From Sphaerochaeta globosa str. Buddy (GTDB lineage: Bacteria; Spirochaetota; Spirochaetia; Sphaerochaetales; Sphaerochaetaceae): 64,000 bases of DNA. Location of the stretch: assembly GCF_000190435.1 (NCBI RefSeq), contig NC_015152.1:3106458-3170457 (forward strand), given 5' to 3'. The position numbers and the translations under genes are program-made. Every line of letters begins with the position of its first letter. The first letter of the stretch is position 1. This document shows, one piece after another, positions 60,411-64,000 of this stretch. A model generated the notes under the pieces. The model saw only the letters and a list, made by a program, of their open reading frames with translations. It did not search any database and was not told the origin of the DNA.

Positions 60411-62498
60411 ATGGCATATGTCCGTGGCCTGAAACAGCCCATTACCGAGCTCAGCGGAGTGGGCCCAGCCGCAAAGGCTGCGTATCTCGAGCTCGGCATC
60501 AGTACGTACAGCGACCTGCTTCTGCTCTCTCCGAGAACCTGGGAAGACCGCAGTGAAGTACACCCATTGGGGGGCCTTGAGGACGCCCAAATGGCCAATA
60601 CCCTGGTCGAAGTGCTCTCCCACTCCTACTTCGGTCTGAAGGCAGGCAAGAAACGTACCTTAAAAATTTTGGTGCGTGATGTTTCGGGCCTTGGTGATGG
60701 CAGACTGAGTCTGCTCTGCTTTGGTCGCAACTTCCTGGAAAAAACCATCAAGGTCGGGAGAATCTACTACCTCTACGGCAGCGTAAACCGAAACAGGGGG
60801 GAACTGCAATGTTCCCAGTTCGAGCTGTATCCAGCAACCGAGGATGGCGATTTTCCCAAACAGTTTGGACAGATTTTGCCCATCTATCCGCTTCGGGGAT
60901 CACTGAGCCAGCGCCTGATCAGGACCAATATGAAGGCAGTGCTTGCAAGCGTTGATACCTTTGAGGATGAAATGACTGCCTCGATGCGTGAGAATTACCA
61001 CCTATTGAGTACCGACCAAGCTATCAGGGCCTACCATTTCCCACCCTCGGTCGAGGTCCTCCACCAAGCCCACAGGACGCTTGCCCTGACCGAACTTTTC
61101 TATTTGCAGTTGGTTGCACGCAGGCACAAAAGCCTACAGCAGCGCAGCACAAGAACCGGGCCGAGCATTCCTACCAAGTTGGAACTGAAGTGCATAGAGA
61201 CCCTTCCCTTCAGCCTGACAGGCGATCAGATAACCAGCCTCACGGAAATTCGTCAGGACCTGGACAGCGACATGCCCATGAACCGCCTTCTGCAAGGCGA
61301 TGTCGGCAGCGGTAAAACCTTGGTCGCTTGGATCAGCGCCCTGCATGTCCTCTCCCAAAAAGGCCAGGTCGCCTTCATGGCTCCTACCGAACTCTTGGCC
61401 CGTCAGCACGCCGAGTCGGGGGCCGCTCTTTTGGAAAAGCTGGGTATCAGGCTTGCCTTCCTGACAGGATCGGTGAAAAACAAGGAACGTAGGCTTCTGC
61501 TTGAAGCCATCAAAGGCGGGGAAGTAGACATCATTATCGGCACCCATGCGCTTTTCTCCGCCGAGGTTGCCTTTCGCAACCTGCGGTATGTCATCATCGA
61601 TGAACAGCATCGCTTTGGTGTCGAGCAGCGGCTCGCCCTCCTGGAAAAAGCCCAGGTCCCCGATTTGCTGCTCATGACCGCAACCCCCATTCCACGCACC
61701 CTCTCCTTGACGGTGTTTGGAAACCTCAATGTCTCCACCTTGCGAACCATGCCTGCCGGCAGAAAGCCGGTGATCACCCACCTGGTCAACGAACAGAGCC
61801 GTAAGCGTATGTACCAAGCAGTCGGGGTGGAATTCCAAAGGGGCCACCAAGCCTACTTTGTCTATCCGCGCATCGATGACAGCGGGGAAAGCGACCTGCG
61901 TGATGTGAATAACATGTATGAATTTCTCAAGAACGAGTACCCTACCGTCCCCTCCGCCCTGATTCACAGCAAGCTCGATGAGGAGGAGAAAGTACACATC
62001 CTCAAGGAATATCAGGGAGGCAGGATTGCCTACTTGGTTTCCACCAGTGTCGTGGAGGTCGGCATCGACATCCCCAATGCCACGTGCATGGTCATCGAGC
62101 ATGCCGACCGATTCGGACTTTCGGCATTGCATCAGCTGCGCGGGCGTGTCGGACGTTCGGTATTGCAGTCCTACTGCTTTTTGGTCTTCGGTGATGAGCT
62201 TACCGATGAGGCAAAGCAAAGGTTGAAGGTGATGAAGGAGTCGAATGATGGATTCTACATCGCCGAACAGGATCTTTTGATCCGCGGCCCGGGAGAGCTT
62301 ACCGGAACCAGACAGTCGGGATACCTCAAGCTCATCTACGCTTCGCTGACCGATGATCTCCCCCTCATCGAGATCGCCCGCAACGAAGCCGACCATATTC
62401 TGGAGAGCGATCCCGGCCTTCTGCAAGTCGAGCATGAGCCGATCAGGGCCACTCTCGCCAACGCCCCACCCTTTGAAGAAGAGCACAGCGAGGCTTAA
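60411..62498 (+). CDS. recG: ATP-dependent DNA helicase RecG
   Basis: 695-residue branched-DNA helicase for fork reversal and recombination. It begins with the wedge-associated N-terminal motif ITELSGVGPAAKAAYLELGI, and the OB-fold wedge covers about 60-160. Helicase motifs: GDVGSGKT (Walker A), APTELLARQH, DEQHRFGVEQR (II and flanking), MTATPIPRTL (III), STSVVEVGIDIPNA (V) and HQLRGRVGRS (VI). It starts 3 nt after the yggT-type gene stop with only a weak ribosome site, which suggests coupling. Confidence 0.97.
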   Translation: MAYVRGLKQPITELSGVGPAAKAAYLELGISTYSDLLLLSPRTWEDRSEVHPLGGLEDAQMANTLVEVLSHSYFGLKAGKKRTLKILVRDVSGLGDGRLSLLCFGRNFLEKTIKVGRIYYLYGSVNRNRGELQCSQFELYPATEDGDFPKQFGQILPIYPLRGSLSQRLIRTNMKAVLASVDTFEDEMTASMRENYHLLSTDQAIRAYHFPPSVEVLHQAHRTLALTELFYLQLVARRHKSLQQRSTRTGPSIPTKLELKCIETLPFSLTGDQITSLTEIRQDLDSDMPMNRLLQGDVGSGKTLVAWISALHVLSQKGQVAFMAPTELLARQHAESGAALLEKLGIRLAFLTGSVKNKERRLLLEAIKGGEVDIIIGTHALFSAEVAFRNLRYVIIDEQHRFGVEQRLALLEKAQVPDLLLMTATPIPRTLSLTVFGNLNVSTLRTMPAGRKPVITHLVNEQSRKRMYQAVGVEFQRGHQAYFVYPRIDDSGESDLRDVNNMYEFLKNEYPTVPSALIHSKLDEEEKVHILKEYQGGRIAYLVSTSVVEVGIDIPNATCMVIEHADRFGLSALHQLRGRVGRSVLQSYCFLVFGDELTDEAKQRLKVMKESNDGFYIAEQDLLIRGPGELTGTRQSGYLKLIYASLTDDLPLIEIARNEADHILESDPGLLQVEHEPIRATLANAPPFEEEHSEA

Positions 62499-62556
62499 AA
62501 AGGCAACTTGCATAAGTGGGCTCAGGTTACTATCATCAAGGAGTGAGGTGTACAGT

Positions 62557-63117
62557 ATGCGCATAACCGGAGGAATCTATCGGGGAAGGACAGTTGCCTG
62601 TCCCCCGGGAATCATAAGACCTGCAATGGATATGATGCGGGAGTCGCTCTTCTCCATCCTGGGCAACCTGGAGGGAAAGAGCTGGCTGGACTTATTCACC
62701 GGCAGCGGTTGCGTCGGCATTGAAGCCGCAAGCCGTGGTGCTTCCCTTGTACACCTCGTAGAAAAGGACCGGCTCAAGCGAACCACCATTTTGGAGAACA
62801 TCAGCATGGTGGAGAGCGAAATAACTCTCTTCATGGCCGATGTCCATCGATTCATCCCTACCGCCAAGCGTCAGTATGACATTGTGTATGCAGACCCTCC
62901 CTTCCCCATGCAGGGAAAGGTCGGCCTTGCCCAGGCAGTGGACAAGCAGAAGCTGCTCACACCCACAGGATTGTTCATTATCCACTATCCTTCAGAAGAG
63001 AAGGGCCAGTGGCCTGAGCAGGTGGGAAACCTGGTCTGTTACGACCAGCGTAAATATGGCAGAAGCACCCTCCGCTTCTACAAAAATACCCAAGATGCGG
63101 GAGAACATAATGCATAA
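62557..63117 (+). CDS. rsmD: 16S rRNA (guanine(966)-N2)-methyltransferase RsmD
   Basis: 186 residues. N-terminal MRITGGIYRGR, the RPAMDMMRESLFSIL helix, the SAM-binding motif WLDLFTGSGCVGIEAASRGA, VEKD for the ribose acidic residue, and the catalytic DPPF motif identify RsmD. The ATG at 62557 has GAGG 8 nt upstream; the frame is open further up inside recG but lacks family sequence. It overlaps the thioesterase gene by 8 nt. Confidence 0.94.
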   Translation: MRITGGIYRGRTVACPPGIIRPAMDMMRESLFSILGNLEGKSWLDLFTGSGCVGIEAASRGASLVHLVEKDRLKRTTILENISMVESEITLFMADVHRFIPTAKRQYDIVYADPPFPMQGKVGLAQAVDKQKLLTPTGLFIIHYPSEEKGQWPEQVGNLVCYDQRKYGRSTLRFYKNTQDAGEHNA

Positions 63118-63934
63118 CGACCTTGCCTTGATCGATGAGAACAACATAGCCACAAGCACCTTCATGACCTACAGCTACGAGACAGACTGCTTCTCCGAAG
63201 CGCGATTGGCCTTCTATTTCCAGATCGTCCAGGAGGCTGCAGGCGTGCACGCCGCCTTGCGTGGCTGTTCCATCCCTTCCCTGCATACAGAGGGAAAGAC
63301 TTGGGTTATCACCCGCAGCAGCATGGAAGTCTTTCGTTACACCGCCTGGAATGAGGCGATCAAGATCGAGACCTGGGCGCAGGAGCCGATCAGGCTGCAC
63401 CTACCGCGCGTGGTCAAAGGCTATGACAATGTGGGCAACCCCGTCTTCATTGCAAAAACACACTGGGCCATCATTGATTTGGACAGCGGCAGACCTTGCC
63501 GTCCGATGGATATGTCGCTGCGCATCGGCCTTCCCCCTGCTTCCGATGAGGCTCACCATCTGGATATGACGCTTCCGAGGAAACAGGATGAGGTGGAACT
63601 TGAGCTTCTGAGCAGCTACAAACCCATCATCGCCTACCTGGACACCGACAGAAACCTGCATGTAAACAACATTTCCTATCTCAACTGGGCCCTGGAAAGT
63701 CTTCCTGCATCCTTTCGCAACCGTTGCAAGGTTTCTAGTGTGGATGTCTCCTACCTCAGGCAGACGTATCTGGAGGATGACTTGAACGTGTATACCTACT
63801 CCAAAGACCAAAAGGCTCTCTTTACCGATGATCCGATACTGGAGCACAGGATTTTGCGCAAGGAGAAGGATGGTAGTACCACCTTGGTATGGCTCGGAAC
63901 AACAAGCTGGAAACGAAGGGAAGATCTTAGATAA
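63110..63934 (+). CDS. Acyl-ACP thioesterase
   Basis: 274 residues, double hot-dog fold of the FatA/FatB-type family. The N-terminal half has ARLAFYFQIVQEAAG and RSSMEVFRYTAWNEAIKIETW. The C-terminal half has the catalytic pattern DTDRNLHVNNISYLNW, with the Asp-Asn-His set of these enzymes. It releases free fatty acids from acyl carrier protein. Its start lies in the rsmD end with GGGAG upstream. Confidence 0.92.
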   Translation: MHNDLALIDENNIATSTFMTYSYETDCFSEARLAFYFQIVQEAAGVHAALRGCSIPSLHTEGKTWVITRSSMEVFRYTAWNEAIKIETWAQEPIRLHLPRVVKGYDNVGNPVFIAKTHWAIIDLDSGRPCRPMDMSLRIGLPPASDEAHHLDMTLPRKQDEVELELLSSYKPIIAYLDTDRNLHVNNISYLNWALESLPASFRNRCKVSSVDVSYLRQTYLEDDLNVYTYSKDQKALFTDDPILEHRILRKEKDGSTTLVWLGTTSWKRREDLR

Positions 63935-64000
63935 AAACCTTGCGCAAGGTGGGTTCCTTGCCCAAAAGCAGGCCTATGGATTCCTTGACAGGAAACAGGC
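63927..64000 (-). CDS. C-terminal end of a convergent gene (partial)
   Basis: The minus strand has an open frame entering from the right edge that reads LFPVKESIGLLLGKEPTLRK and ends FI-stop at 63927-63929, overlapping the thioesterase stop by 8 nt. The composition looks protein-like, but only about 23 codons are visible and no family was recognised. Confidence 0.35.
   Translation of the reverse strand, partial: LFPVKESIGLLLGKEPTLRKVFI

Overview
The window most likely comes from a fermentative, non-photosynthetic spirochaete close to Sphaerochaeta. The 16S sequence reads as spirochaetal. The two rRNA operons carry tRNA-Ala in one 16S-23S spacer and tRNA-Ile in the other, as in Treponema. The glycolytic phosphofructokinase is the long clade-X form seen in spirochaetes, and there is a [FeFe]-hydrogenase locus but no respiratory genes. 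The genus is inferred, not proven. No phage, insertion sequence or CRISPR array was found.

Layout, left to right. 1-1.4 kb: methionine importer genes metN and metI (metI is cut by the window edge). 1.5-6.8 kb: rRNA operon A (16S, tRNA-Ala, 23S, one 5S), on the minus strand. 6.9-11.1 kb: four minus-strand genes for a PIG-L deacetylase, a GPH sugar symporter, an MFS transporter and DeoC. 11.2-16.6 kb: rRNA operon B (16S, tRNA-Ile, 23S and two tandem 5S genes). 16.7-21.7 kb: HAD phosphatase, pgsA, M32 carboxypeptidase, and a thrS that lacks the TGS domain and sits behind a T-box leader. 21.7-28.9 kb: a free-methionine sulfoxide reductase, a five-gene [FeFe]-hydrogenase/signalling operon, the redox repressor rex, and ispH. 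29.0-34.3 kb: yajC-secD-secF and groL. 34.3-35.9 kb: a VTE5/VTE6-like pair of isoprenoid-alcohol kinase genes. 36-39.2 kb: an RRM protein, then lemA-DUF2207-DUF1653. 39.3-47.2 kb: argR, pgi, marR with a heterodimeric ABC exporter, an EamA permease and a HAD hydrolase. 47.26-47.38 kb: a candidate small RNA with its own promoter and terminator. 47.6-52.7 kb: phosphofructokinase, ModE-type regulator, aminotransferase, ligA. 52.8-56.2 kb: a three-subunit xanthine-dehydrogenase-like operon whose large subunit has lost the molybdenum-cofactor motifs. 56.2-64 kb: dnaE, YggT, recG, rsmD, acyl-ACP thioesterase, and the tail of a convergent gene.

How the parts fit. The hydrogenase operon combines a catalytic-type H-cluster protein with a sensory-type one (PAS domain, proton-transfer Cys replaced by Ala), a SpoIIE-type phosphatase and two small 2Fe-2S proteins. 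It lies next to the NAD(H) sensor Rex, so it looks like a module that senses and adjusts redox or hydrogen flux. The T-box ties thrS expression to tRNA-Thr charging. The rRNA operons are long direct repeats on one strand, flanking a small sugar-metabolism island. The regions most worth follow-up are the hydrogenase signalling operon, the small RNA with two anti-Shine-Dalgarno-like segments, and the degenerate molybdenum hydroxylase.
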